DNA of 64,000 nucleotides from Plasmopara viticola (Eukaryota > Oomycota > Peronosporomycetes > Peronosporales > Peronosporaceae): the NCBI GenBank assembly GCA_001695595.3, contig MBPM02000011.1, positions 434,001 through 498,000 of the forward strand, read 5' to 3'. Made by a program: the position numbers and the translations under genes. The notes beneath the pieces were generated by a model. It was not told where the DNA came from and did not search any database. It was given only the letters and a program-made list of their open reading frames with translations. Positions 22,881-35,085 of this stretch are shown here, piece by piece; position 1 is the first letter of the stretch; each line of letters begins with the position of its first letter.

Positions 22881-25394
22881 TTGTATAGTAATCCATCCAT
22901 CTGTGTTGTGCATCAAACTAAGAAAGTGCGACACTAAATGAGCTAGACGCCTCACAGACCAAAAAGACCTTTAATGTAATGAGGGGTACGGAATTGGTCC
23001 AAAAATTAGTTGTTACGTTATCAGCATTCTGCGCTAGAGACCATTTCGTCCCTGTGACTATTTTTCAAAAGCTTTAATTTTCTTCGAGATTCTGAATTTG
23101 GTACAGCTGCTCAAACTGGCTACTAAAGGCTCTATCATCGCCACGTGATACGGGTCGTAATTCAAAAACTTGCATAAGCCAAATCCGTACTTCAAAAAGT
23201 GCCACTACCATTATCTGGTGCTTTAAATTGACAGCAATTTGCACACCTTTGCACGATTTCTATATTCGAAACATCGAGGGGGGTATTAAAGACGGCAGGC
23301 TAACGACACGGTGGCTAGCGACCGCTGGGAGGACCGAGCGCCGTATATGCGGAGCAAGTAATTGTTTGTGACAAAACACTACAAGCGTTTTCACCTATCG
23401 GGACATTTGGTTCCTATAAAAATATTTAAAGCGTAGGTTTGATGTCTCTGCGGGAAAAAAAGAGCAAGACGCCACGCCACGAGAATGTAGACGGGATCCC
23501 GTATCGTGCACAAATGCTATGTGGCTTGCCTTCATTTTTAGCTTTGCCTATTTAGCAGAACAACATCGCTCATTCTCTATTCACGACTATTCACCACTCA
23601 CCCTGTTTTAAAAATACCCTGTGCACTATTCGCAGGCTCTGTTTGGCTGGATGGAAAGCACAAATACGAATGAGCTCTGCAAAATACACTACGAATGCAA
23701 ACCCAAAGAAAGTACACCTGCGAAATCTTTTTGCAACCCACCTTGGCGTCCAAAACATTACTCCAAATTGGATCGCTACCAAAGAATTATCAGAGCAACC
23801 ATGCTAATCTAATCATACTTGTTTAAGGGCTGCCCGCTTGGTACTTATTGCATGTCTTGTCGTTAAAGGCTACACCATGGCTATTTTGTACACCGAGTAG
23901 TTGGGAACAACAAAGCCAATGAAGTAAACGCTATTGCTTTGTTTTAGCTGGTGCGCAACTTAAGCAAAAACAAACCCGAATATAATCACCGCTAGCACGT
24001 CTGTGTCTGTCGTGGGACAGACTCTATTTGTAACTCGGCGTGGTGCGCAACACGATTGAGAAGCTCATTGGTCGATCGATGTTGACGTTCACGACCACGA
24101 TCACAAATCCTTTAAAATCCAGCCGTCTATTTGCATCGAACAAAGTAATTTCAGAGGAGCAACGTGAATAAGTTATCTGAGCGGCAACTGGTCGTTATAA
24201 CTTCTCTGACTAGTGCTGTCATAAAATTTAATAACGTCAAAGGGTACTTACATTATCAAAAGAATAGAGGGCCTGCACATCATGGCTGGAACGTTTTCGC
24301 TTGCTGCCCTAATTGACGGCCTCAAGAACCGCTCTGACGCTCCTTAGTTTTCCCATTTGACGAATCTGTTGATTATACACCCTTCCTCAAGAACATTTTA
24401 TTACCGATTAAAAGCAAAACCATATGACTGATCGACAAGATTTCCAAAAACAACCGTTTTGGGATGCCCTCGATGCACGCAGTCAAGCCACGACGACGCA
24501 TCAGACGCTTATCTGAGTGAACTGGTCTGAACACGAAAAGCCCATGAGATTACCTCTGGCGTTGCGGTGCATGCTACAGGTTTTTGATACTTTTTTGGTC
24601 GTTTGTCACTGATTTTAATCTTGCATTGATGAATGCTTTGTCATCTGTATGTTAAACAACGGCAAAGTTGACATCTTTTTGTGCCAACATTATGTCAGCA
24701 AATTACCTTTGCCCGACAGATAAAGATCTTTGAAACAATTACCGCTTTAAGAGTTTTTGAACGTTTACTACACTTTGATACTATAGTCGCATCCAATCAG
24801 CAGACGACTAGAATGCGAGAATTTTTCCGCATCACATCATGTTGTATCTTGAAGAGACCTGACTGCAGTACAGAAACAAGTTTATAGATTTAATCTAGGC
24901 AAACATCTTCATTTTGATCACACGACAACTTCGCCCGTTAAAAGCGCTTGCAACAGTCATGTTATATAGACAGAGTTGACAAAGAAATTGCTGACGGTAA
25001 ATAATGTTGCAGAAGCGTCGTGTGTGGCCTTTTCGCCCTCCACCTCTCTCCTCCGTATATAAGCGTGAAACCTTTATGCCTGACACTAAACTATGTAGTC
25101 CTACTCGGGTAGGATTTCCTCTAAAGATTTCCTCTCACGTGGCTATTCTTGTCCAAATGCTGGTATTAAAAAACTCAGACCAGGTTTCCTCTAATCGCCT
25201 TTGTGGCGTCTTTAATCGATCAAATTGATTTTAAGGGATGGGCAGCATACCCATTCTTGCCTTATCTACGTTGATTCCTTCATCATCTTCATTTTGCCCG
25301 CTATACTGCTTGGTAAACTTCAATTACGCGTTTTCTTGCAGCAAATTTGTTATCTGTAGATTGATGACGAAGGATGGAATACATATGTGATCTA
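22881..25394. other. Gene desert left of the copia element
   Basis: About 2.5 kb with short unrecognised frames only, the longest around 70 codons. No conserved motif, RNA gene or strong repeat structure was seen. Confidence 0.5.
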
Positions 25395-25539
25395 TGTTGG
25401 AGAATCGACGCCTCGACCAGCAACTACATATCGGTAAGTACCGGTATCTGCAATCAGTTGGCGACTACTTAAAATTAGCACTTATAAATATATTCACTTT
25501 TGCAATTTGCCAACTAGTGCCCAAGTAACATTTTCAATT
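25395..25539 (+). repeat. 5' LTR of copia element
   Basis: 145 bp, tgttgg...caatt, preceded by the target duplication atcta. It contains an AT-rich stretch (cttataaatatattc) that could serve as the promoter TATA region. Followed immediately by the primer-binding site. Confidence 0.93.
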
Positions 25540-25556
25540 GGTTATGAGCCCAAGCC
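25540..25556 (+). other. Primer-binding site, half-tRNA type
   Basis: ggttatgagcccaagcc begins at the first base after the 5' LTR. It closely resembles the primer site of Drosophila copia, which pairs with an internal part of initiator tRNA-Met and not with its 3' end. The first ATG of the polyprotein frame (25544) lies inside this site. Confidence 0.7.
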
Positions 25557-28500
25557 CCGCCGACTCTGCCTTCCCACCCCCTGACTCTGCCTTCGCCACC
25601 ATGGACGCGTCTACGCCAAGCCGGATTAACAAGTTCGACGGCACCAACTTCCACAACTGGAAATTCAAGATGCAGATGGTGTTGGAGGAGAAAGATCTGT
25701 GGGACGTGGCAAGTGGCGAGATTAAGTTGGAGCAGTGCGTCACTTCGCTGGACCAAGGAACCTATAAGAGGAAGTCACGCAAGGCGCTTGCGATCATCTG
25801 TCTCGCGATGGAAGATTCGCAGCTGCCACTGGTTCGTTCTGCGACTGGCGCGCATGATGCATGGTCAAGACTCGAAGGACATTTCGAGAAGAAGAGCCTC
25901 GCCAATCGACTCTTCCTTCGTCGACGTTTCCTGACAGCAACAATGGATGAAGGTGATGATGTGCTTCAGCACATTAACAAGTTGAAGACACTAGCGGAGC
26001 AGCTTGATGCGATCGGGGCTCCGGTTAGCGAGGACGACTTGGTTATCACGCTTCTGAGCAGTTTGAGTGAATCGTACCAATTTCTCATCACGGCACTGGA
26101 GTCACGTGCTGATTCGTTGACGTGGGATCTCGTGACGTCTCGGGTACTGCATGAAGACATGAAGCGCAAGGAACAGGGTGGCGGCATCGATGGAGCCGCG
26201 CACAACCAAGGGCAAGCGGTCATGGCTAATGATAACAACAAGCGCAAAGGACGTCTTGTGCAGGCGAAGACAAGTGGATCTTGTCATTACTGTAGGGAAC
26301 AAGGTCATTGGATTGCCAAGTGTTCCGCGCGAATTCGTGATAATGCGGAGCGGCAAAGGCCACAGCGTGCGAATGTCGCACAAGTTGAAGATGTTTCTAG
26401 CGACTTTCTATTTTCGGTGGGTGGTGACACAAGTGCTACCAAGTCAAGCAGTGTTTGGCTGGTAGACTCGGGTGCAACTCAGCATATGACGCACTCGAAA
26501 GAGTACATGATCAACTACAAGGTCATGTCTCCGGTGGACGTACACCTCGCTGATGACGGTATTGTTCAAGCGGTTGGAACGGGTGACATAGTTATGTCAA
26601 TGCAAACACCACGTGGAATCAAGAAAGGTGTACTTACACGTGTGTGGCACATTCCGAAACTACTGCGAAATTTGTTTTCAGTGGGCCGTTTTACGAAGGA
26701 TGTCGGACCAGTTACCTTTGAGCGAGATGGTTGCTTTGCAAATGCAAAAGGTTTGCGATGGCAGCTTGGTGCTCGCGAAGGAAAGGGTTTGTTCAAGCTC
26801 TGCATGACACCAATTCCAGCTGAGACGGCAAATGTGACAACTTCGATGGGATGCCATGGGGACACCAATTCGTACCTCTGGCACCTTCGACTTGGTCACA
26901 TTGGCTTTAGTGGATTGGATGCCATTGTTAAGAAAAACTATGGAACTGGTATTGACATTGCGTCTGTTAAGCAGTGGGAGGCGTGTGACGGATGTTCGCT
27001 TGGCAAACAAACGCGTACAAGCTACATCAAGTCATCACCTAACCGTGCGAAACAAGTGCTGGAGGTCATCCACAGTGATGTTTGTGGCCCTATGCGGACG
27101 CCTACTTTTAGTGGAAAGCGATATTTCGTCACATTTATTGATGACAAATCACACTTTTGCACGGTATACTTGCTGCGCAACAAATCCGAAGTTTTTACCA
27201 AGTTTGCTGAATATGTCTCGCTTGCTGAAACGCAAACCGGATATCGAGTAAAGTCGCTTCGCAGTGACAATGGTGGAGAATATACATCGCACAGAATGGC
27301 CAAGTTTTGCAGTGACCGGGGAATCGCTCAAAAGTTCACCCCGCCGTACACACCACAGCTGAATGGAGTGGCTGAGCGCATGAACCGAACGTTGGTTGAG
27401 TGCGCGAGGTGCATGATGGAACACGCTGGATTACCAAAAATTTACTGGGGCGAAGCAGTTATGACCGCTGCATTCCTACGAAATCGTTGTCCTACACGCG
27501 CTGTTTCTCACGACAAGTCACCTCACCAAATTTGGACCGGTAAAAAGCCATTGCTGGCAAACCTTAAGGTGTTTGGTTGCCACGCATTTGTCACGGTTCC
27601 CAAAGAAAAGCGCACCAAACTTGATGCAAGGTCGGTACGCTGCCGCTTTATCGGTTATTCCGAGCATGAAAAGGCGTATCGTTTTGAGGAACTACAAACT
27701 CGTCGTGTGCTAGTCAGTCGCGATGCCAGGTTTATGGAAATGGTCTTTGATACTGGGAAGCGTGATCACTGCAATGAAGAGGTTGTCATCGAAGATGTCG
27801 AAGAAACTGATGAAGAATCACAAGAAGAAGAGGCAACTTCTTCCGATGTTGACATTGAGGTGGGCAGGAAACGTCACCAACGAAATGAATCGCTCGAGAA
27901 AGCAACAGAAATTCCAAGAATTAAGCGGCATACAATCTTCAGCAAAGGTCGTGGACTTAAAGAGATGTCGGCAGCAGCACAAGACTGCTTCAATGTTGAG
28001 GCGGCCTACGTCATGGATTCAGTGGGAGAAATGCCGACTTCATTCAAGTCGGCTATGGAATCTAGTGACGCTGTAAAGTGGAAGGAAGCCTGTGACTCAG
28101 AGGTTAAGTCCCTGCATAAAAATCAAACTTGGGAGATTGTGCCATTGCCAAAAGGACGCAAGGCGATTGGATGCAGATGGGTTTTTCGCGTGAAAGAGAA
28201 TCAAGACGGGGAAGTTGAAAGGTTTAAGGCTCGTCTTGTTGCTAAAGGCTTCTCACAGAAGTACGGCATTGACTATGATGAAACGTTTGCACCGGTGGCG
28301 AAGCTCACATCAATTCGGATCCTGTTTAGTCTTGCTGCCAAATACAGCCTTACACTGCATCAAATGGACGTCAAGACAGCGTTCCTTAACGGACCGTTGG
28401 ATGAAGACATATACATGGAGCAACCGGACGGCTTTGTGAATCAAGAGCACCCGAATTTTGTTTGCAAGCTCAAGCGGTCACTATACGGCCTGAAACAGTC

Positions 28501-28873
28501 ACCTCGCATGTGGAACAAGACCATCGACGAGTTCATGCTTAAGCTTGGGTTCAAGAAGTGTGAGTCAGACCACTGCATTTACTTGATGCGAAACGACCAA
28601 GCCATGATCTTTGTGGCTCTTTACGTTGATGATTTAGTGCTCGCAAGCAGCAGTGTCAAGATTCTACAAGATACCAAGCAAGCATTAAGTAATCGATTCG
28701 AGATGACTGATATGGGCCAGCTCAAGTTTTCCTCGGAATTGAAATTGAGCAAGACAAGACAAGTGGAGTTATTTCGATGCGACAGAATAAGTTTGCAAGT
28801 GACATTTTGCACAATTTTAAGATGGATGCCAGTAACCCGGTCAAGACACCTCAAGATTCGGGCCTCAAACTGA
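25544..28873 (+). pseudogene. Copia gag-pol polyprotein, frameshifted
   Basis: Continuous frame of about 1,100 codons. Domains in order: UBN2-type gag (residues ~15-220, from [14 protein letters not shown]); CCHC knuckle [14 protein letters not shown]; aspartic protease [14 protein letters not shown]-pre-integrase with [13 protein letters not shown] and [11 protein letters not shown]; integrase core with [25 protein letters not shown] and [11 protein letters not shown]; then RVT_2 reverse transcriptase with [19 protein letters not shown] and YVDDLVLA. Near 28727-28730 a run of four Ts is one base shorter than the frame needs, and the original reading continues in the +1-shifted frame at 28777-29658; beyond the shift the remaining ~45 codons here are nonsense. 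ATG at 25544 or 25601 may be the start. The element's codons look like host coding sequence. Confidence 0.92.
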
Positions 28874-29658
28874 CAAAGAATATGTGTGAAGACGGTTGTA
28901 AGCACGACGTGACCATGGCTGGAGTCCCCTATCGAAATGCAGTAGGGTGCGTCATGTATCTCATGGTATGTACTCGACCAGACCTCGCGGCAGCAGTGGG
29001 AGTACTCAGCCAATTTGCGGCAGATCCATGTCCTACTCATTGGCAAGCACTCAAGCGGGTCTTCAGGTACATTCAAGGGACAAGGACACATGGTATTGAA
29101 TTCCAACCGGGCTGCGATGATGGACTTCGAGGTTTCACGGATGCAGATTGGGCTGGAGATATTGCAACAAGAAGAAGCACGAGCGGCTATGCGTTTTTGA
29201 TGAACGGCGGATGCATCAGCTGGAGAAGCAAGAAGCAACGTACGGTGGCGCTGTCATCTACTGAAGCTGAATACATGGCGTTGTCGGAGGCAACACAAGA
29301 GGCTATATGGCTAAAGGCTTTCTTGTGCGAATTGGGTGAGTTGACAACTGATGAAGCGGTTACAGTTTACGAGGACAATCAGGGCTCCATTGCATTGGCC
29401 AAGAACCCGGAATTTCACAAGCGCACCAAGCACATCGACATTCGTTATCATTTTGTTCGTGAAAAGGTAGAAGATGGCCAAGTGGTGTTGCAGTATTGCT
29501 CAACAAACGACATGATGGCCGACATGATGACCAAGCCAATCAGCGCTGTGCAGTTTCAAAATCTCCGGAACAAGTTGGGCATCAAGTCGCCAAGTGCTGA
29601 CGAGTCGAGTGGGAGTGTTGGAGAATCGACGCCTCGACCAGCAACTACATATCGGTAA
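28777..29658 (+). pseudogene. Copia pol 3' part: RT end and RNase H
   Basis: Carries the end of the reverse transcriptase and the copia RNase H: GVPYRNAVGCVMYLMVCTRPD, GFTDADWAGD, SSTEAEYMALSEATQEAIW, EDNQGSIALAKNP and the terminal HKRTKHIDIRYHFVREK. It was once continuous with the upstream gag-pol frame and is now offset by one base. The stop codon at 29656-29658 lies inside the 3' LTR, so the last 14 codons are LTR sequence. Confidence 0.92.
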
Positions 29659-29760
29659 GTACTGGTATCTGCAATCAGTTGGTGACTACTTAAAATTAGC
29701 ACTTATAAATATATTCACTTTTGCAATTTGCCAACTAGTGCCCAAGTAACATTTTCAATT
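29616..29760 (+). repeat. 3' LTR of copia element
   Basis: 145 bp, same ends as the 5' LTR with two base differences seen by eye, followed by target duplication atcta (29761-29765). A short purine-rich stretch (gagtgggag) directly precedes it and may be the polypurine tract. Confidence 0.93.
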
Positions 29761-29765
29761 ATCTA

Positions 29766-31037
29766 CCACAGCGAGCAGTTTGCCAAACCATTTGAGGTAT
29801 TCAGTTTAATCGTCAAATCAGAGTTTTTTTTGCACCAGCCTCCTTGAAACCCTAGCATTTTGACTGGTTTCTATCGTGTTTATCTCTGCCATTCATTTGG
29901 CCATTCGTGCTACTAGATCGGCGGGCGTGTAAACCTAATCTCGTACCTTTTGGTCCTCCATATTGCACGGAGGAGACATCCAGAAAGATATACAATTTCT
30001 TGATAAGCGTTTGCCAAATACCTCTGGTCTAAAGGGATCGCCTTCAATATTTTTTTGAGGAATTTAATGCGCAGCCACCACTATCTTTTTATTGGCCACC
30101 TACCCTTTTAAAATCTCGAAATGATTTCTGCATGAGGGAAATACATATCACACACTAGCTATGTGTGAGAGCACTTCAAATGTTCTACAAATCACATGCG
30201 TGAAGATCATCTTTTGCGTTCGGAACATCATTTAAAACACCTGACCTTGACATCAACGTTGACATTGACATCAAAATTGACATTGGCATTGATATTGGTA
30301 TCAACGTCCCCTTCACCATAGAGAATCCATCATCTAAGACATATCCTTTACTAGGAAACGCTAGTCATTTGAATCGCCTGCGAAGTTTTAATAAATAGTG
30401 GAGAGGGACCTTATTTGTACATCGCAACTTGTACATTACATCGTTGCAACACGCATCTAAACAGCATCAGTGCCGGCGACATCTTGCTCATAGTCCATCG
30501 TTTTAAGCTCTGAATCCGTCGGGACATCCTATACAAGCAGCTCCGCAAGGATGGTTGCGATGACGATGTTGCGATTCCGATGCAGATTATGATGCCACTG
30601 CTACTCGTTGCCCTTGCAATTTCGATGCGCTTGCGGGTTGCAATGTTTCCGTTGGATTGTAATACGTGCGATAATTATGACCTTGTTGCCGGCAGTTTCC
30701 TAAGCATCGTCCTCCATTTGGATTCTCTCGTAGCGCATTCTCAACGTGCTCAAACTGGGAGAGATCTCTCTGCGTGGTGTTGCTGTTTCTGTTGCAATTC
30801 TCTGCGCCAGCAGAGCTTCCACGATCGCAAATTCTGACAAGGTCGAGAATTTAATAGTCTGGAACAGGTTCTAGATGTGCAAACACTACCCGTTTGCAAA
30901 GATCGGAGTCATGTTCAAGTTCCTCGGTAACCCTTTTGACCGCTTGTACAACCTCCTGGTCCAACGTTAACGGTGCTAACGGTACTGCTGCCTTCCGCGG
31001 TTGCACTAGCACCAATATTGGTCAAAAATATCATTAG
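29766..31037. other. Intergenic right of the copia element
   Basis: No gene supported. Around 30243-30307 there is an imperfect hexamer repeat of gacatt/gacatc/gatatt units. A frame at 30580-30837 has no recognisable motif. Part of this stretch may belong to the MULE relic that follows on the minus strand, but no terminal inverted repeat was found. Confidence 0.5.
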
Positions 31038-32787
31038 TCAGGGCTCGCGAGCTCCGCACTTCATGCCTGCAAGGGTGACCCATGTATGAGAGAAAATGGG
31101 TTGGCAAGATCGATCTTTTTTTACATTAGTTCTTGGGACATCGACATTGACACCAGCTGGTGCATCGTCTACCTCGGCACCCTCAAAACTCTCGTCCACT
31201 TTCTCGTCGTCATTGCCTTCGTTGTCAGACTTTTTCTCCTTGCAAACATACCCCAAACGGCGTCGGAATTGTTGGAATGAGGATCTCAATCCAGCTACTG
31301 ATATCTTCGTCGTGACATTGCCAAATCTTGGACCGAGATGCCGCTTTGTGCTTCGACGATCAACACCATACTGATACCGAATTCCTGTTCCATGCAAGCT
31401 GGAAAATTTCGTGAACGGCGAGGACGCACCAAACCAACGCTGCAAAGATGCATGTCCCGATTCTACTCTTGACGTCGTGTTGTGACCAAGATGCATGACC
31501 CCTCGCATGTAAAAGGCAACAAATTTTTCCTTTAACGTCGACCAAGCATCTTCCACGTATCGCATGACTGCCGACAAGAAAGAATTTTTGCTATAGAGCT
31601 GCAAGTCGGAGGTTGTGACTTCCAACATCGAATGTTCTTACCAACCAATTGAATCTTTTTATCAGCATTTGTATGCCTCGATAGTTCGGAAATGCCTGCA
31701 AACTTTGCCTTTGATGTTCTCATTGAAGTGCCATCCTCAAAGCAATCGATGCGGGGCAGAAAAAAAAAACCGCGAGGGTATTCATAAGCGCAAGTTCTCG
31801 GTCAGTAGCACATTAAAAGTCATCGCCAGTTTCAATACCGTATATCGCAAAGATTTGGAGAATATACAGACATAATCGTCCTTCTTCTCGGCTCGCATGG
31901 AGCAGGAGCCAAATGCAAAGGTTTGGTTGGGGAAGTCACTTCGAATAGATGCACCAAGGGTAGTTTGTACTTGTTGATTTGGTAGGTGGCGTCAATCAAT
32001 CATGCATGTCCTGCCGTGTATCGCTAACAAATCTTATTTGCCGTTAATGCTATAATGAGTGGATGTGTCAGCTGCTGTTCGCTATCGAGTTGCGTGAAGT
32101 ACGTAGTCGACGGTGCAAAGTTATCCAGCAAGGCTTTAAGCGGTATACGTCCAGCAAGAAACCTATTTTTCGCGGCGTGTTTGATTTTGTGTGTGTCGTG
32201 TGGTGTCACTGAGAAGTCCAGGCTGGCCGCAATGCGTTTTGCCTTGTTGCCTAGCGTCAGCACAGCTAGGACTTTCTCGTGTTCTTCTGCGTTGTGCTTG
32301 TGGTCGGCAGAGTGTACATTTTGTGTCCTCGAAAGGTGGATGACTGTGCTCATCGTATGTGATTTTCACAGCCCATGTCACGGTGTCATCCTGCTGTTTA
32401 GTTTTGATGATGCCGACGGAATATCGGTAGTCGGCGCGGCGGCTAGGTCAGATACGTTGACGTCCTTCTGCCTCCACGTCAGATGTCTAATTCTTGCAAG
32501 AGCAAACGAACATTGTTTTTTTGATAATTCGTTTTTCTGATGCGAGGTTTTTTGCCCATGAACTTGTGATATTCGAGGCCTACAATGTACCCCTTTTCTT
32601 TGAGTTCTGTATCTAAAGTCTTACGAGCATCGTCGATACTGTCGAAGGCACGCTCGGCGATAGGCTCTACGGTGCTCATGGCTGATGTTGACGCGGAGGA
32701 ACACAGCAAGGTCGCGTGAAAAATCGCGTTTCTGAGCGTGGAAGAGGTAGTTTTTGGGTAAAGATACATATATGAGCGATGTAACAT
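31038..32787 (-). pseudogene. MULE-type DNA transposase relic
   Basis: Minus-strand pieces in three frames line up in transposase order. N-terminal: FDSIDDARKTLDTELKEKGY (near 32590-32650), like a FAR1/MULE DNA-binding start. Then WAVKITYDEHSHPP (near 32340-32380). The catalytic core reads DATYQINKYKLPLVHL near 31960-32000, then FAFGSCSMRAEKKDDY near 31870-31910 and a TENLRL-like block near 31790. The C-terminal part at 31038-31628 has HLGHNTTSRVESGHASLQRW, the helical motif after the third catalytic residue, followed by an acidic tail. Stops and frameshifts separate the blocks. Terminal inverted repeats were not found. The element is dead; family call is by motif pattern. Confidence 0.65.
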
Positions 32788-33105
32788 CTGAGAAGTGATA
32801 TCCGACCGATAATTAAGCGTTCAGCCAATCCGAAGCCATTAAAGCCAATCGGAAATGGGGTGTGGCCAGTAATATTAAATCCTCTTTCAGATTATAAAAA
32901 AAGATCCGGTGCATGTATCTCTCTAACAGAATAGAACAGGTAATTATTGGCTAAAATGTAACCAGAAATAACTCAGCGCACACACAAAGAATGTTACTGT
33001 GTGCAGCCTGCTGCATCAACAAAGGCTTCAACAAGTGCGAGCAACCTGTTTTATCTTGACACTGAGATACTAAGCAATGAAGTACTACATATTACGCACT
33101 TTATA
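32788..33105. other. Upstream region of the AGC kinase
   Basis: About 320 bp between the transposase relic and the first plausible kinase ATG. It contains two close copies of agccaatc(c/g)gaa near 32822-32855 and an AT-rich stretch. It may include 5' UTR and promoter; no clear initiator motif was assigned. Confidence 0.4.
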
Positions 33106-35061
33106 ATGGCTGGACAGGTTTCACGGCAAACAACGTCACTTGTTGCGTCCTATTTGCAAGGAATGTTTTCGCAATGGAAAAGAAGCGATAGACCTAAAGG
33201 GCGAGCCAGAAAAGTTGCCGTAAGCTTTTTGATTTGTATTGTGAAGTGATTAATAATGATGGGAAGGACTTTTAATCGGCCTGCAGGATTCGAGCTTTAG
33301 GTGACAAGAAAACAGCAAGTCTGAAGGATTTTCAACTGCTCAGTGTGATTGGACAAGGCGCATTTGGCAAGGTGATGTCTATTGATATATGTATTTGAGG
33401 ACGTATTCATAATTGCTAACCAAAATTGATTCTAGGTTTTACTGGTGCGCCACTCTGCCACTGGAAGTGTTCACGCGATGAAGGTGTTTTTATCGTGCTT
33501 CTTAAACACTTTTGTCTTTCGATCCTACGTTAAGGTTACTTTTGGATGCTGTAGATTATTAGTAAGCAGTTTGTCATTGATATGGATAGCGTTCATTATA
33601 TGAAGACCGAGCGCGATGTGATGACGAAGGTAAGAGTGAAGCGTGATTTTCGATGTTAAAACGTTTACTTAAAGTCATCACGGCATCCGCATATTCCAGA
33701 TTCGTCACCCTTTTGTGATTGGCCTGAATTACGCTTTTCAAACCGAGTCGAAGGTAGATGAAGCCTAGGGAATGATTAACAATGCTATATTATCTAATGC
33801 CTCAAAGCGGTCGTTCCATAGGTTTACCTTGTAATGGAGTACCAGTCAGGTGGAGAGTTGTTTTCTTATTTAAAAGAAGAAGGCACTTTTACTGAGGTGA
33901 CTGATCAAGTAGTCAATAAATTAGTACTGACATGTTAACGTTTCGATAGGACACTGTACGCTTCTATCTGGCCGAAATGATTTTAGCGCTTGAACACCTC
34001 CATGGGCACGGCATTATCCACCGGTTCGTCTTATATTTTACGTACTATAATTTGACGTCAACGAGCCTGGTCTGAACGATTTAAACATTTAAGTGATTTG
34101 AAGCCCGAAAATTTACTTATATCAGCCGAAGGGCACATCAAGTTAACGGATTTTGGATTGGCAAAACAGTACATTGAAGGACAAGAAATGATGACCGTAT
34201 GCGGCACCAAAGAATACATGGCCCCGGAAATGTTACTTGGCAAGGGATATGACTCGGTAATGGTGACAGAAAATACTTGTATAGAACAAAGGAGCTTGCG
34301 TGTGTTGGGCCTGACTTTTTGTGTCTTTAAGGCTGTGGACTGGTGGTCACTTGGTGCTCTTGCGTATGAGATGCTGATCGGAAACCCACCTTTTAGGTCA
34401 AGAAAGCCCACGATCTTGCACAAGCAAATTTTAACGGCCAAGGTCAGCCCCAATTTGTTTGAAAATTTCAAGGGAGAGAGAGCTTGTGTCAAATTTATGT
34501 GACCAATTTAGATTCAATTGCCACGTTGGCTGTCTGGTGAAGCTCACTCGTTACTCAAATCACTTTTGGAGCGTAATGTCAGCAAACGGCTTGGCGGCGG
34601 CAAGTCGTCCTTGTTTGTAGTAAAAGGAGTGCATGCTTTGAAACGCCACCCGTTTTTTAAGGTAGGGATCGTAATAACTTGACGCCCGCTGCAAGTTACA
34701 AATCTTACAAATCTTACTGGTGCAGTCGATAAATTGGGAGAAAATAGAAAATCTTCGTGTTCCTCCACCAATGGTACCTCGTGTATCTGACGAGGCGGAC
34801 ACCAGCTACTTTGATAAGAAGTTCACGGACATGTCTGCTTCTGACCTGTTTTGCGACGCAGTCATTGATGAGCGCAACAACTTGTTTCGTGGATTCTCAT
34901 TCTGCCGTCGGGACAGCATCAAGGAAATTTTATCAAACGCACAATCACCGATCAACACAGCACTATTACCAACAATAGCAAGTCTTGTTATTGATGGCGA
35001 CGACATTAAAAGCATTAACGACGCAATCGCGACGGCCGCGAAAAAAAAGCTAGTTGCATAG
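33106..35061 (+). CDS. AGC-family serine/threonine protein kinase
   Basis: Ten or more exons. Clear ones: 33287-33371, 33436-33483, 33555-33629, 33700-33753, 33822-33896, 33950-34023, 34094-34256, 34332-34442, 34512-34661, 34726-35061, with introns of 53-75 nt. Motifs in order: glycine loop [11 protein letters not shown]-equivalent HAMK, hinge [19 protein letters not shown] split by an intron, DFGLAKQ, AGC activation loop [12 protein letters not shown] (PDK1-type Thr), DWWSLG, then HPFF and an AGC tail with the hydrophobic motif FRGFSF. A C-terminal extension of about 50 residues follows. This architecture fits S6K/PKB/PKA-like kinases; subfamily not resolved. The 5' end is unsure: the ATG at 33106 with donor gtaagc at 33220 does not give the right phase for an acceptor at 33286, so the first exon is provisional. 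The gene ends 24 bp from the convergent NAD synthetase stop. Confidence 0.85.
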
Positions 35062-35085
35062 CTTTTCAAAATAAACGACGGATAA

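Larger units (their letters stand above)
25395..29760 (+). mobile_element. Ty1/copia LTR retrotransposon, nearly intact
   Basis: A 4366-bp element with two 145-bp LTRs (25395-25539 and 29616-29760), each starting tgttggag and ending ttttcaatt. The LTRs differ by eye at two positions (accggt/actggt and ggcgac/ggtgac). A 5-bp target duplication atcta flanks it (25390-25394 and 29761-29765). The internal region encodes a single gag-pol in copia order: gag, protease, integrase, reverse transcriptase, RNase H. High LTR identity indicates a young insertion, but the pol frame has one frameshift, so this copy is probably defective unless the shift is a sequencing error. Confidence 0.95.

Noticed and set aside
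30243..30307. gacatt/gacatc repeat as CRISPR or satellite
   Set aside because: Only a short imperfect hexamer run with no spacers; simple low-complexity sequence.
32055..32540. 161-codon plus-strand Cys-rich frame
   Set aside because: It is the antisense shadow of the MULE transposase relic, and its composition follows from that strand.
33246..33286. 41-nt intron in the AGC kinase
   Set aside because: It would fix the phase, but is shorter than every other intron in the window (53 nt or more); left open.
34098..34502. Kinase-like frame as a complete small gene
   Set aside because: It is two exons of the AGC kinase plus retained intron sequence; key kinase parts lie in neighbouring exons.
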